64,000 bases of DNA from positions 6,208,702 to 6,272,701 of the forward strand of contig JAJHZJ010000496.1 of NCBI GenBank assembly GCA_023548195.1. Reading direction: 5' to 3'. The position numbers and the translations under genes were made by a program. The notes under the pieces are model-generated. The model had not been told where the DNA came from. It saw only the letters and a program-made list of their open reading frames with translations, and ran no database searches. Shown here in pieces: positions 9,740 to 19,625 of this stretch (position 1 is its first letter; every line of letters starts with the position of its first letter). Source of the stretch: Bettongia penicillata ogilbyi (Eukaryota; Chordata; Mammalia; Diprotodontia; Potoroidae).

Positions 9740-10205
9740 ATCTTGAGAGAACTTAGAAGGGACCATGTATGAAAATTTATTGTGTACATAAGCAGAAATT
9801 ATTAGCTCAATAGAAAAACTTGTAGCAAGCTTTCCAAAAAAGTGAAAAAGAGAAAAAGTCAGAAAATAAATAAACTGAAGTAAAGGCAATACAGAGGAGG
9901 AGAAGAATAAATGGATAATGTTAGAATGATACCTTATCTCTATATAAGCAAAAACCATTGATCTCAAAAACAGTATATATAGAGACCGCAGATGGAGAAT
10001 CTCAGAAGAACATTACACAGCAAAAAACCTGAACATCATGATGAAGTAAATAACATAAGGAACTTCTGAAGACAAATCATCACTTAAAAGAATCCACAAA
10101 TTGCCTCCAAAAGAAAGCAAACAAACAAAAAAAGTTAAGCCTCAAATTCCAAGAGGCATAGTAATTAAAATTTAACAGTATCAATGAAAAACAATAAAGG
10201 GAAAT
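9740..10205. other. A-rich stretch, unassigned
   Basis: Purine- and A-rich on plus, with many short AAA runs and no coding signal. It may be a decayed LINE internal segment, but no diagnostic motif was found. Nothing is seen in 10206-10505. Confidence 0.3.
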
Positions 10206-10509
10206 TGTAAAAGGGTTTTCTGAACTGATATAGCAGACATTGATAAATCCCTACTATTACTGCTTCCCAACCCTGAAACTCTTTGCTTTTTTATGAGATT
10301 TCATAATAATAAGACCTATAGTTGAGAAATATGCACACATACTTCCCCCCTCCCCACTCAGATGCTCATATATACACACACACAAAATAGATATGGAAAT
10401 ATGGCATGGAAATTTCAATTTGGCATTCATCTATGTTCCTATGAACCAACTCAGTGCTAAAAAGCAAAAGACAGACCTAACACTTGATTTTACCCATAGC
10501 CACTTGAGG

Positions 10510-10605
10510 ATGGAGCTTGCTTGTTCATATATTTTTGTCTTCGAATCACTACTGTTTAGCACAACACATAAAACTAGTAAGATGTTAGGGAAATGCTTGG
10601 TGAAT
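10510..10605 (+). repeat. L2 LINE 3' end fragment
   Basis: Diverged L2 terminus: gaggatggagcttgcttg, actgtttagcacaacaca and aaatgcttggtgaattcaa in the expected order. Confidence 0.55.
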
Positions 10606-10868
10606 TCAATCGAGAGTTTCTGAGGAAAATGTTCTATGTAGATAATTACTTTTTTGGTAAAGGAATCATTGTCCTTTTACCAGCTCAGGAAATCTTGTAA
10701 GGTCACAGGACACTAGTTTAAGCAATTTTAATGCATAATATCCCATGTTAAATGGGTGAGACAGGAACAGAACACATGCAATTACAATTCTCATTGCTTC
10801 TTCACTACTGAAATGTGCACAAAAAAAGATTATTCCATTGGAGGTTAGTAGATGGAGATGGTTATTTT

Positions 10869-11110
10869 GGGCAGCTAGGTGGCAGAGTGGATGGAGTGCT
10901 GGCCCTAAAGTCAGGAAGACTCAACATTGTGAGTTAAAAATCTAGCTTAAGATACTTACTAGCTGTGTGACCCTGGGCATGTCACTTGACCCTATTTGCC
11001 TCAGTTTCCTCATCTGTAAAATAAGAGAAGGAAATGGCAATCTCTCCAGTGTTTCTTCCCAGAAAACCCTAAATGAGGCATGAAGAGTTGAACATGACTG
11101 AAATGGCTGA
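10869..11110 (+). repeat. Marsupial tRNA-derived CORE-SINE, nearly complete
   Basis: Head gcagctaggtggcagagtgg, body tagctgtgtgaccctgggca, core cctcagtttcctcatctgta, then gaaggaaatggcaatctc, cagaaaaccctaaatgaggc and a final gttgaacatgactgaaatgg. This head-to-tail order is that of the MAR1/WSINE1 class typical of marsupials, and it is a main clue to the organism. Confidence 0.9.
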
Positions 11111-11184
11111 ATGACTGCAACATAGTTATTAAGGAGAAGTTGATATTTTTCTGGATTTTTTTTCACAAGAGACAGAGAGCTTAA

Positions 11185-11450
11185 ATTTCAGGGTTATACG
11201 GGACCTCAGAAACCATCTAATCCAAGACTTCTTAAACTTCTTTTCACTCGCGACCCCTTGCACTTCTTAAATTGTGGGTCACATCCCACAAGGGTTCAGA
11301 TAATCTAGTCATACCCCTTCACTTTACATAAATAAAGAAACTGAGGGTTAGGGAGGTTATATAACTTCTACAAGTGACAGACATAGGATTTAAACCCTGA
11401 CTTCCAAACCTAAAACCAATGCTTTTTCCATTGTACTTTGCTGCTTGCAA
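11185..11450 (-). repeat. MIR-like SINE interrupted by a hAT-like insert
   Basis: Left part gggacctcagaaaccatctaatcc and right part aaataaagaaactgagggtt...gacttccaaacc belong to one old repeat in reverse orientation. Between them (about 11225-11312) lies cttcttttcactcgcgacccc...gtgggtcacatccc, a GC-richer insert resembling a hAT-type MITE. Confidence 0.55.
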
Positions 11451-11539
11451 CAATGCATTCACAGTTAGATTTTTGAGACCATTGTGTGTTTAGTAGTAAC
11501 AGTGCATCCTGAGTAATAAGCTATATCCCTTTGCCATGA

Positions 11540-11660
11540 TCCCTGAGCCTAAGTTCAAGACTCAACTCTCCCGCTACTGTCTACGTGACATGGGCTGATC
11601 CTTTGTCCTTCGAGGGCCTTGACTGCCTCATTTGCAAAATGATGGGAGTTTGAACTGTTG
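11540..11660 (+). repeat. MIR-like SINE fragment
   Basis: Contains a diverged core (gactgcctcatttgcaaaatga) preceded by tctacgtgacatgggctgatc. Confidence 0.5.
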
Positions 11661-11669
11661 TTTTCTTTC

Positions 11670-11915
11670 AGGGATCGGCACCCATTCTACCTCCCAGGCA
11701 GTCTTTTCTGATTCTTCTACCTCATATCCCTGAGTTAATACTTCCTCTTTACACCGCTTCTGTGCTTATCTGTTTGTCTGCTGTAGTTTTCCAGCAGAAT
11801 GGAAGTTCCTAAAAGACAGGAGCTATTTTCTTTTTTGTTTTTGCTCATTCAGTACCTAGCACAGTACCAGACACAGATACAGGCATTTATTTAATATGTG
11901 GTGGCTGATTAAAAA
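11670..11915 (+). repeat. L2 LINE 3' end
   Basis: gcagtcttttctgattcttc, cagaatggaagttcctaaaag, gtacctagcacagtaccag and the final tttaatatgtggtggctga follow the usual L2 3' order. Bases 11916-12220 hold only T- and A-runs (A13 at about 12020-12032). Confidence 0.75.
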
Positions 11916-12224
11916 AATAATCCATTCATGCTTCTTTTTGCTTCATATTTTCTGAGCTCTGGAAATATTGAAACATTTTTCTCCCCTCCCCCCCAGCTAG
12001 TGTTTTCTTCTTTTCTAATACAAAAAAAAAAAATGGAATTGCTTAAAAATCTCTCCTTTTAGAGGGACAATTAATCAAGATTTTTTGGAGAATATTTCAA
12101 ACTTGGAAGTCATGTTGATAATTTCTAAAGCTTTTTTTTTAACTTGGATTTTCTTCTTTTCCTACCAGATGTACAATACATTGATTATTTTGGCATTTAC
12201 TATTATTTTGAGGTTGTTTTATAC

Positions 12225-12261
12225 ATATACATATGTATAAATACAATATGTATTTTATACA

Positions 12262-12290
<29 letters not shown>
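12225..12290. repeat. TA microsatellite
   Basis: (TA)n with CATA interruptions, the purest part at 12260-12288. Nothing is recognised in 12291-12595. Confidence 0.9.
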
Positions 12291-12292
<2 letters not shown>

Positions 12293-12639
12293 GTCACATT
12301 TACTCTCTCCCCTCCCAAGAATGACTGGTGAGAAAGCATTTCCCCAAAGTCCTAGGTAGATGATGAGCCAAATTGTGTTCACACTTCACTATGTGTCTAT
12401 ATTTGGCAGAGCTTAAGTCTGAAATAAAACAAAGGTTGTTTTGAGGACAAACGAAATGAAGAAGCATTCCTAGCAGCCTTAGAAGAATAAATAATGACAT
12501 ACCTGAGAAGATGGGAGCTCCCACTCCTGGCATCTCTGTGGAAATCCTACTGATTTGATGGATCAGATACAATCAGGAGCCCTAGAAAGTCCTAGGTCTT
12601 TGTCATAATCCTTCTTTATAGTAACTGGAATTGGAAATT

Positions 12640-12805
12640 GGAATTGGAGTGATTATTCTCACTTGACTCCTTGCCACTGGACTCCATTGACTCTGGAGGA
12701 GACAGTGAGGCTGATGACTTTGCACAGCCCCGCCTCACTTAAATCCAATTCACTTGCAAGTCATTGGTCATCTTCGAGAATGAAGGATGAACAGCAGTCT
12801 TGCCG
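12640..12805 (+). repeat. SINE of the 'gactctggaggagac' family
   Basis: Contains ccattgactctggaggagac, gatgactttgcacagcccc, ccaattcacttgcaagtca and tcgagaatgaaggatgaac. A second, shorter copy at 23985-24095 shares the second half and ends in a CAA-rich tail (ccaccacaacacaacaa). Such a tail suggests an RTE-type partner, but the family name is not assigned. Confidence 0.6.
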
Positions 12806-12884
12806 CTTAATACACCTCTTCACCTGTCATTGTTCAGGGGGTATTCCCTAGCCTGGAGAAGTCAGTGGGCCATGTGAAAATTGC

Positions 12885-13116
12885 CAAGGATAGTTAGCAT
12901 TTATATAGGTTTAAGGTTTACAAAGCACTTTTTACAATTATCTTATTCTCACAACAACCCTGGGAATAGGTTCTATTAGCCTATTTTATAGATGAGGAGA
13001 CTGAATCAGACAGAGGGTAAATGACTTGCCTAAAGGCACACAGGTTGTAAGTATCTAAGGACTGATTTGAATTCTTCACTTCTCTCTGTATTCAGTGCTC
13101 AGTCTGCTGCTCTGTC
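12885..13116 (-). repeat. MIR SINE, near full length
   Basis: Reverse orientation: aaggtttacaaagcactttt, acaacaaccctgggaatagg, atagatgaggagactgaatc, and head-side ctgctgctctgtctagctcc. Confidence 0.85.
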
Positions 13117-13212
13117 TAGCTCCTGGGAGGGAGGACGTTTTTTCTCTCTAGTGCCTATGAGGGAGGATGTTTTCTCACTTTAGTTGCTGGAAGGGAGGAT
13201 GTTTTCTCTCCT
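13117..13212. repeat. Three tandem 32-bp units
   Basis: Units at 13117-13148, 13149-13180 and 13181-13212 each run TAGN..CT..GAGGGAGGAtGTTTTcTC. The array starts exactly where the upstream MIR head ends, so it may have grown from the MIR terminus. Confidence 0.8.
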
Positions 13213-13340
13213 TGGAGGTCTTTGTACAGGGAATGACAACTTGTCAGGCATGTTGGAGTTGGCATTCTTTTTCATGTATAAATCAAACTAGATGGCCATT
13301 GAGGTCCAGTCTAACTGAGATTTTGTGATTTTCTGGATGT
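13213..13340 (+). repeat. CR1/L3 LINE 3' end fragment
   Basis: ggaatgacaacttgtcaggcatg, actagatggccattgaggtcc and the terminal gagattttgtgattttctgg match the last part of CR1-type LINEs. Confidence 0.7.
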
Positions 13341-14435
13341 GATGTCCTCCTGGCTCCAGACAGGTGAGATCACTAGTCGAGTAAAATATCCCAAGACCTA
13401 TACAATGCCAAATGATATTCACACCTTCAAATCACAACTGTCTTTTTAAAAGACTACCGACTAATAAGGCTTAGAAGAATTCCTCAGAGTCACTTTTTGG
13501 AATGATCCATAGAGTGAGGCAAGAATGTAGAAGGTAAAGAGCTTGGGAGTCGCTGATTCAAACCCCACCTCTGCCTCAAAACAACTATTGTGACAGCAAA
13601 GGTTCTTCGTTCAGTCTGATAGAAACCCTTTGATTAAAGGAAGGGAAGGACATCCCCACACCCAAAAAGCTTTCTCCCAGACTGAGACCTATAATTCCAC
13701 TGTTAGTGATTTATTTCTTTCTCTTATGCTCAGCAGTCCTACTTTGAAATACAAATATTTCTAAGAGAAGCAAATATCCAGTAAATTCCTGATACCCAAG
13801 GTTCAATGAGTCTATCAGATTCCTTTTACAACTTTGCTTAGGGCTAGGTCTGGATGCAATTAATTGCATTGTTAATTTTTCAACTAGTCAAAACTAAATG
13901 CCACAGCTCTACCATGTTAGGCAAATAAACTTGAGGTTGAGATGCCAATCATTATTCATTTGTGCAGAAACGATGTCTTCCAATGACATTATCCAGTTGA
14001 ATTTGGGATATTGTCAACATGCAGTGTGGATCGTACTGGGAAAATGGTAAATTGCTGTTTCTTGAGCATCTCTGCTTCAAGAATGATGGCAGAGTAGAAT
14101 GTAAATAACACACCCTGGTCTAGAGCACTTTCACTATACTATTGGAAGTCTGTTGAACATGCCCATGAGAATAGATTTTCCCCAAAAGATATTCTAATGG
14201 ATTTGTTTTCAAAATGATAATTATTATTTCAGGCCATCATAGAAAAGTAAAGGGCTAAAGAAGATAGAAAAATGCTCATTGCAATGAAGCCTCTTCTTTG
14301 TAGTTTTTCTTGGAATCAAATGGAAAGAATATATCAATTGGGAGAAATTAATCAGTGAACTAGTACATAACATATCATCCTTCATACACAACTTAATAGA
14401 GCCCGTGGCAATTGATGAATTCAATTGTCTACTGC
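13341..14435. other. Mostly non-repetitive stretch
   Basis: No gene or RNA seen. A weak SINE-head-like stretch (gggagtcgctgattcaaacccc, about 13545-13570) is too short to call. Confidence 0.5.
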
Positions 14436-14439
14436 ACAA

Positions 14440-14618
14440 AATAGAATGGGTGCTGGATTTGTTTTTGGGGAATCTGGGTTTGAATACTGCATTTGCCAGT
14501 TACTACCTCTGTGAGCTAGGGCAAATCCTTTACACTCACTGGGTCTCAGTTTCCTTATTTGTAAAATGGGGGTGAATCTGATATTAAATTGCTTCTTAGA
14601 TCTCTTTCAGCTGCCTCT
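14440..14618 (+). repeat. MIR/CORE-SINE
   Basis: gggtgctggatttgtttttgg, ctgggtttgaatactgca, gtctcagtttccttatttgt and a tail tcttagatctctttcagctgcc. Confidence 0.75.
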
Positions 14619-14815
14619 TTCTTTGCCTTTATCTCTTTCCTACCTTCTCTCCTTCCTTCCCTTTCTCCCTTTCCTTCCTCCCTTCTGCCCTCCCTATTTT
14701 CTTTCTTCCTTCTCCCCTTCCTTTTTCTCCTTCCTTCTCCGCTATTTCTTTTTTTCTCTCTTTTTCCCTCACTCCTTTCCTCCCTTTCTTCCTTTCTCTC
14801 TTATTCCCTTCCCTC
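14619..14815. repeat. Polypyrimidine (TTCC/CCCT) tract
   Basis: Nearly pure C and T for about 195 bases, seeded at the 3' end of the preceding SINE. The S/F/L-rich plus-strand ORFs and the R/K/E/G-rich minus-strand ORF across it are compositional artefacts. Bases 14816-15189 show nothing recognisable. Confidence 0.9.
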
Positions 14816-15189
14816 AAGAAGCAAATTTACAAGAGTGCCATTCAAAAGAGTGGTTTGTATATGAAGGAAAGAAAAACATTCATTAAAGGCAAAACTTCTT
14901 TGTTGGAGAAAAAAGTACACTTGAATAATAGGGCCTATAGATTACCAACTACATTTGAAACTGATTAAGACCTCTTTTACAATGCTATTTTAACTCCACA
15001 GGAAAGCTACTTGTAGAACAAGCTGGATTGTAGAATCACCTCTAAACTTATTTCTCCCCCTGCTATAAAGCACTGAGAATGTTTAAAATGCATTGACTTC
15101 TCTGAGTCTTCTGAAAGGAGATTTGGTCTTTATTTCCCTTTTTTGCATGAAGGACAGAAATATAATTAATGAAAACAGAATGCAAAGCT

Positions 15190-15690
15190 AAGTTTGTATC
15201 TTTTTTAAAATTTTATTTTACTAAGATGCTCTGGCATCCTTGGCCTGGAGCAGTAGTCCTTTTGATCAGAGTATCATTATGTTGGAGAACTAGTAATGTC
15301 TTCAAAGAAAAAGTTGAAGAAATCCCTCTGGGGCCCTGACTGTATCTGACTCCTGCTTTCTGCAGCAGGCATTATTTCTGGTTTGTCTCTACTGCTGCTG
15401 ATCTGAATGGGTCGGGCCTTTTTTCATCCCTATTAAACTGGTTATTTAAGACCTCTTTTTCAATGCAGCAAGACTTTTTAGCACATTTCTCCAGAACATG
15501 TATTCCTTTCACTTCCACTGAGGGTGATGCCTCTATGACTTGGGTCATAGCTTGGTAATGGGCCAAGTCAAACTTAGCTAGACTGACCCTTGGGCAAAAG
15601 ACTGAAGGTCTATTGCTGTATCACATTCAGGACATGGATAGGACATGCCCTGGCTTCCAGTCTATTTGCCTAACCTTTAGAACTCTGGGT
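15190..15690 (-). pseudogene. Possible processed pseudogene of an unrecognised protein
   Basis: The minus strand has a protein-like reading in two frames: SYPCPECDTAIDLQSF (about 15600-15640), then after a frameshift a 64-residue run (15372-15566). The latter includes AHYQAMTQVIEASPSVEV, EKCAKKSCCIEKEV and DPFRSAAVETNQK, followed by a stop. A 3'-UTR-like stretch follows and ends with AATAAA and an A-rich end near 15190-15205, as a retrocopy would. The CPEC pair hints at a zinc-binding motif. I do not recognise the parent. There is no intact start, and the adjoining MIR limits the upstream end. It could instead be a chance reading. Confidence 0.3.
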
Positions 15691-15691
15691 A

Positions 15692-15893
15692 ACCTCCATG
15701 ACTCCATAGCACTTTATAGTGTGTAGAGTCTGTCAAATCCTGCATTTGGGTTTTTCAACAACTCCATGGGGTAAATTCTTCTATCTCCCCCATTTGACAG
15801 GTGAGAAGACTGAGATTTAAAGAGATGAAATGATTTGTCTAAGATCTCACAGCAGATAAGTAACTAAATAGGATTTAAACTAATCTTAACTTC
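15692..15893 (-). repeat. MIR SINE, 5' neighbour of HAL1 copy 2
   Basis: Reverse core ccatttgacaggtgagaagactgag with cactttatagtgtgtag at its tail side and gatttaaactaatcttaac at its head side. HAL1 copy 2 inserted at or just beyond its end. Confidence 0.75.
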
Positions 15894-15894
15894 C

Positions 15895-15910
15895 TCTGCC
15901 TCAAAATTTT
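15895..15910. repeat. Target-site duplication, left copy, HAL1 copy 2
   Basis: tctgcctcaaaatttt here matches tctgcctcacaatttt at 18855-18870 in 15 of 16 bases. On the minus strand the nick site reads TT/AAAA, the preferred L1 endonuclease target. Confidence 0.8.
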
Positions 15911-15944
15911 CTTTTTTTTATTGTTTTTTTAATTTATTTTTTTA

Positions 15945-16765
15945 AGTTTTCAACATTCATTTCCACAAAATTTTGGGTTCCAAATTTTCTCCCCATTTCT
16001 CCCCTCCCCCCACCCCAATTCACTGAGCATTCTAATTACCCCTATCACCAATCTGCCCTCCCTTCTAATATTCCTCCCTTCCCTTATCCCCATCTTCTCT
16101 TTTGTCCTGTAGGGTAAGATAACTTTCTATACCCCATTACTTGCATTTCTTATTTCCTAGTTGTATGCAAGAACAATACTCAACAGCTGTTCCTAAAACT
16201 TTGAATTCCAACTTCTCTTCATCCCTTCCTCCCCACCCATTGTCTTTGGGAAGGCAGGCAATTCAATATAGGCCATATCTGTAAAGTTTTGCAAATGACT
16301 TCCATAGTAGTCATGTTGTGTAACACTAATTATATTTCCCTCCATCCTATCCTGCCCCCCATTTCTTCTATTCTCTCTTTTGATCCTGTCCCTCCCCAAG
16401 AGTGCTGACTTCTAATTGCTCCCTCCTCCCACTCCCCTCCCTTCCATCATCCCCCCACCTTGCTTATCCCCTTCTCCCCCACTTTCCTATATTGTAAGAT
16501 AGGTTTTCATACCAAAATGAGTCTGCATTTTATTCCTTCCTTTAATCGAATCTGATGACAATAAGCTCCATATTTTTTCTCTCACCTCCCCACTTTTTCC
16601 CTCCACTGAAAAGTCATTTACTTGCCTCTTTTATGAGAGATAATTTGCCCCATTCCATTTCTCCCTTGCTCCTTCCAATATATTTCTCTCTCACCTCTTA
16701 ATTTCATTTTTTTAAAGATATGATCCCATCCTATTCAATTCACCCTGTGCTCTCTGTCTCTCTCT
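15945..16765 (-). repeat. G-rich 3' region of HAL1 copy 2
   Basis: Aligns by eye over its whole length with 469-1314 of copy 1, including the three G-rich blocks and the actactatggaagtcatttg...atggcctatattgaattgcc string. Two independent insertions share the long arrangement, so it belongs to the family. Confidence 0.65.
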
Positions 16766-16767
16766 AT

Positions 16768-16812
<45 letters not shown>

Positions 16813-16848
16813 CGAGTATGTGTGTGTATGTGTGTGTGTGTGTGTGTA
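16766..16848. repeat. TG/GA microsatellite inside HAL1 copy 2
   Basis: (TG)14 or so, then (AG)n, then (TG)n, at the position equivalent to 1315-1389 and 52739-52838. Confidence 0.95.
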
Positions 16849-16971
16849 ATCCCACCAACTACCCAGATACTGAAAAAATTTCAAGAGTTATAAATATTGT
16901 CTGTCCATGTAGGAATGTAAACAGTTCAACTTTAGTAAGTCCCTTATGATTTCTCCTTGTTGTTTATCTTT

Positions 16972-18068
16972 TTATGCTTCTCTTGATTCTTGTGTTTGAA
17001 AGTTAAATTTTCTTTTAAGCTCTAATCTTTTCATCAAGAATGCTTGAAAATCCTCTATTTCATTGAAAGACCATTTTTTCCCCTGAAGTATTATACTCAG
17101 TTTTTCTGGGTAGGTGATTCTTGGTTTGAGTCCTAGTTCCTTTGACTTCTGGAATATCTTATTCCAAGCCCTTCGATCCCTTAATGTAGAGGCTTCTAGA
17201 TCTTGTGTTATCCTGATTGTATTTCCACAATACTGGAATTGTTTCTTTCTAGCTGCTTGCAATATTTTCTCCTTGACCTAGAAACTCTGGAATTTGGCCA
17301 CAATATTCCTAGGAGTTTTTCTTTTTGGATCTCTTTCAGGAGGTGATTGGTGGATTCTTTCAATATTTATTTTGCCCCCTGGTTCTAGAAAATCAGGGCA
17401 GTTTTCCTTGGTAATTTAATGAAAGATGATGTCTAGTCTCTTTTTTTGATCATGGCTTTCAGGTTGTCCCATAATTTTTAAATTGTCTCTCCTGGATCTA
17501 TTTTCCAGGTCAGTTGTTTTCCTAATGAGATATTTCACATTATCTTCCATTTTTTTCATTCTTTTGGTTTTGTTTTGTGATTTTTTGGTTTCTCAGAAAG
17601 TCATTAGCCTCCATCTGTTCCATTCTAATATTGAGAGAGCTTTTGAACCTCCTTTTCTATTTCGCTAATTCTGCTTTTGAAAGCATTCTTCTCCTCATTG
17701 GCTTTTTGAGCCTCTTTTGCCAATTGAGTGAGCCTATTTTTCAAGGTGTTATTTTCTTCAGCATTTTTTTGGGTCTCCTTTAGTAAGGTGTTGATCCGCT
17801 TTTCATACTTTTCTTGCATCTCTCTCATTTCTCTTCCCAGTTTTTTCTCCACCTCTTTTGCTTGATTTTCAAAATCCTTTTTGAGCTCTTCCATGGCCTG
17901 AGACCACTGACTATTCATTTTGGATGTTTGGGATACAGAAGCCTTGACTTTTATGTCTTTCCCTGATGGTAAGCATTATTCTTCCTCATTTGAAAGGATG
18001 GGAGAAAATATCTGTTCACCAAGAAAGTAACCTTCTATAGTCTTATTTTTTTCCCCTTTTTGGGGCAT
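16972..18068 (-). pseudogene. LINE-1 ORF1p, frameshifted (HAL1 copy 2)
   Basis: Nucleic-acid-binding ORF1p chaperone of L1. The ATG at 18068 gives MPQKGEKNKTIEGY. The coiled coil is readable at 17625-17918 (MEELKKDFENQAKEVEKKLG, KNRLTQLAKEAQKANEEKN). The C-terminal domain is readable at 16972-17262 (AARKKQFQYCGNTIRITQDL, LRDRRAWNKIFQKSKELG). Between them (about 17263-17620) frames change several times, with an internal loss near 17640 where EENSSLNIRMEQ is shortened. The stop follows SREA. It cannot make a full protein. Confidence 0.9.
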
Positions 18069-18854
18069 TTTCCCAACCAGTTACTTGAGTTTTGGGTCCT
18101 TTGCCAAGAGCAGGGTATAGTCTGGGAATCTGTAAAATCTCAGTTCCTCCAAGGTGGCACAATCCAGCGTGTACACTAGTCTGGGAGTAGGGAGAGATTT
18201 TTGTGCCCAGAATCTTAGCAGTTACCTCTCCACAGCCACCTCATCTCTAGTTTCACCAAGTCAGCACTGTGGGCTGATTTTCAGATAAGCTGGATGGGCA
18301 GGGATGCCATTCAGTGTGAGATAAAAATCAGTTCCCATAGGGCTGAGGTAATATTCAGCTCTTCAGTGCCCCAAGGGGTTTTTATGCTCCAGCAATGGAT
18401 GCGGGAGGCTGTACAGTCTATGGTAGGAACTGCTGCAGCCTGCTGGATGTAGCCTCTGCAGCCGCTGCCTAAGGCTGGAGCTATGGGAAGACCCTTCTCC
18501 CTTCCTGGCCAGCAGAAAAAACCCTCTCATTGACCTTTGATGCCTGTGGGTTGAGGGATCTGAGAATCTGCTGCTACTGCTGCTGCGAATGGGGATTCAG
18601 CAACTGGAGATTCTGCCCCGAGGGCTGTTCACATGCTATGCCACACAACCAAGGCTGGGGCTAGGCTCTGCTCTGCACCTGGTACAACAGACATTTCCTG
18701 TGGGCCTCTCAGGAAGCCCTGGGCTGGAAATCTCCTCCACTCTGTTGTTCTCCACTTCTGCTGCTCCAAAATTTGTTGAGAGTCCCTCTCTACAGGTATT
18801 TTATGGACTGTGTGGGGAGAGTCTGCGTATGTGTGCCTTTCTACTCTACCATCT
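18069..18854 (-). promoter_or_regulatory. HAL1 copy 2 5' region
   Basis: A presumed internal promoter region, GC-richer than its surroundings. The start motif survives only as AAGATGG-like aagatggta. An antisense ORF of 111 aa (18589-18924, plus) crosses the 5' boundary into flanking DNA. Its APKFVES segment corresponds to PEFVGS of the antisense ORFs in copies 1 and 4, then the frame shifts. Confidence 0.5.
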
Positions 18855-18870
18855 TCTGCCTCACAATTTT
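18855..18870. repeat. Target-site duplication, right copy, HAL1 copy 2
   Basis: tctgcctcacaatttt, partner of 15895-15910. Confidence 0.8.
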
Positions 18871-18899
18871 AAATGTGGGAAGAATTCTCCCAAAGTTGA

Positions 18900-19065
18900 C
18901 CTTCTAAGGATCAAAGGGAGTTAGTGTTAGAAGTGATCAGAGAAATCCTTTGTATCATCTTGCTTATATAACCCCCCTTACCCACTGAGGTGATTTAGTC
19001 ATACCTCTGGTTAATGGTACAATCAGGCTATAAACACAGATCTCCTGATAGTCTAATGCCCTGCT
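18900..19065 (-). repeat. MIR-like old repeat fragment
   Basis: gaagtgatcagagaaatcc, ctgaggtgatttagtcatacc and cacagatctcctgatagtc follow the order of a reverse-orientation MIR-like repeat, but the central core is lost. Confidence 0.4.
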
Positions 19066-19127
19066 TGTTTTTTCTTTTTTAAAATTTCAATTCACTTTTC
19101 CATAGATTATTTCCTTTATTTGGGAAA

Positions 19128-19250
19128 CTGAATACAATATAAATAGTATATGTCATAATATTGTAGTATATTATGTTATAATACAACATAAAATGCTATG
19201 GTATATAGTAGAATGTAGTATAACATAACCTAGCATACTATAGTATATAT
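19128..19250. repeat. TAGTATA-rich degenerate repeat (left part)
   Basis: Irregular repeats of TAGTATA, TTATAATA and CATAACA. A similar pattern (tagtacagtacaatattaatatagtgcaatattaatatag) resumes at 19520-19625 beyond the SINE, so the SINE appears to have landed inside one AT-rich array. Confidence 0.6.
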
Positions 19251-19254
19251 TATG

Positions 19255-19512
19255 GAGGCAGGTAGGTGATACAGTAAATAGAATACTGGATCTGAAGTAA
19301 AGAAGATTCATCTTCCTGAGTTTAAATCCAGACTTAGACAACACTTACTAGCTTTGTCACTGTGGGCATTTCATTTAACCCTGTTTGCCCCAGTTTCCTT
19401 ACCTATAAAATGAGCTGGAAATGAATAGCAAATCACTCTGTTATTTTTGCCAAGAAGAAAAACAAAACACTTCCACCCAAACTGAGTTACAAAGAGTCAG
19501 AAATCACAATAG
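19255..19512 (+). repeat. Marsupial tRNA-derived CORE-SINE
   Basis: Head gcaggtaggtgatacagtaaat, body cactgtgggcatttcatttaac, core cccagtttccttacctataa, tail gctggaaatgaatagcaaatc and gagttacaaagagtcag. Diverged, so an older copy than that at 10869. Confidence 0.8.
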
Positions 19513-19519
19513 GATAGGG

Positions 19520-19625
19520 TAGGATAATTACTGCTTAGGATAGTACAGTACAATATTAATATAGTGCAATATTAATATAGCATGGTACAAAAAAACAGCA
19601 TAAAACAATACAGGTGTTCTGTGAA
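19520..19625. repeat. TAGTATA-rich degenerate repeat (right part)
   Basis: Contains two near-identical aatattaatatag units plus agtacagtac. It is the counterpart of 19128-19250. Confidence 0.55.

Larger units (their letters stand above)
15911..18854 (-). mobile_element. HAL1-like (ORF2-less) LINE-1, copy 2, full length
   Basis: A 2.9-kb minus-strand element with the same parts as copy 1. From its 5' end it has a roughly 790-bp 5' region (18069-18854), a broken ORF1 (18068 to 16972), a TG plus GA microsatellite (16766-16848), the G-rich 3' region, and an A-rich tail (T-rich on plus at 15911-15950). The 5' end begins near gaagatggtagag, so a few bases of the L1 start motif are lost or mutated. 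The 5' region is longer and more diverged than in copies 1 and 4. No endonuclease or reverse transcriptase segment is present. More point changes than copy 4 imply an older insertion. Confidence 0.85.

Noticed and set aside
14566..14886. Serine/leucine/phenylalanine-rich ORFs on plus and an arginine/lysine/glutamate-rich ORF on minus
   Set aside because: They lie across a pyrimidine-only tract, where stop codons are rare by composition.
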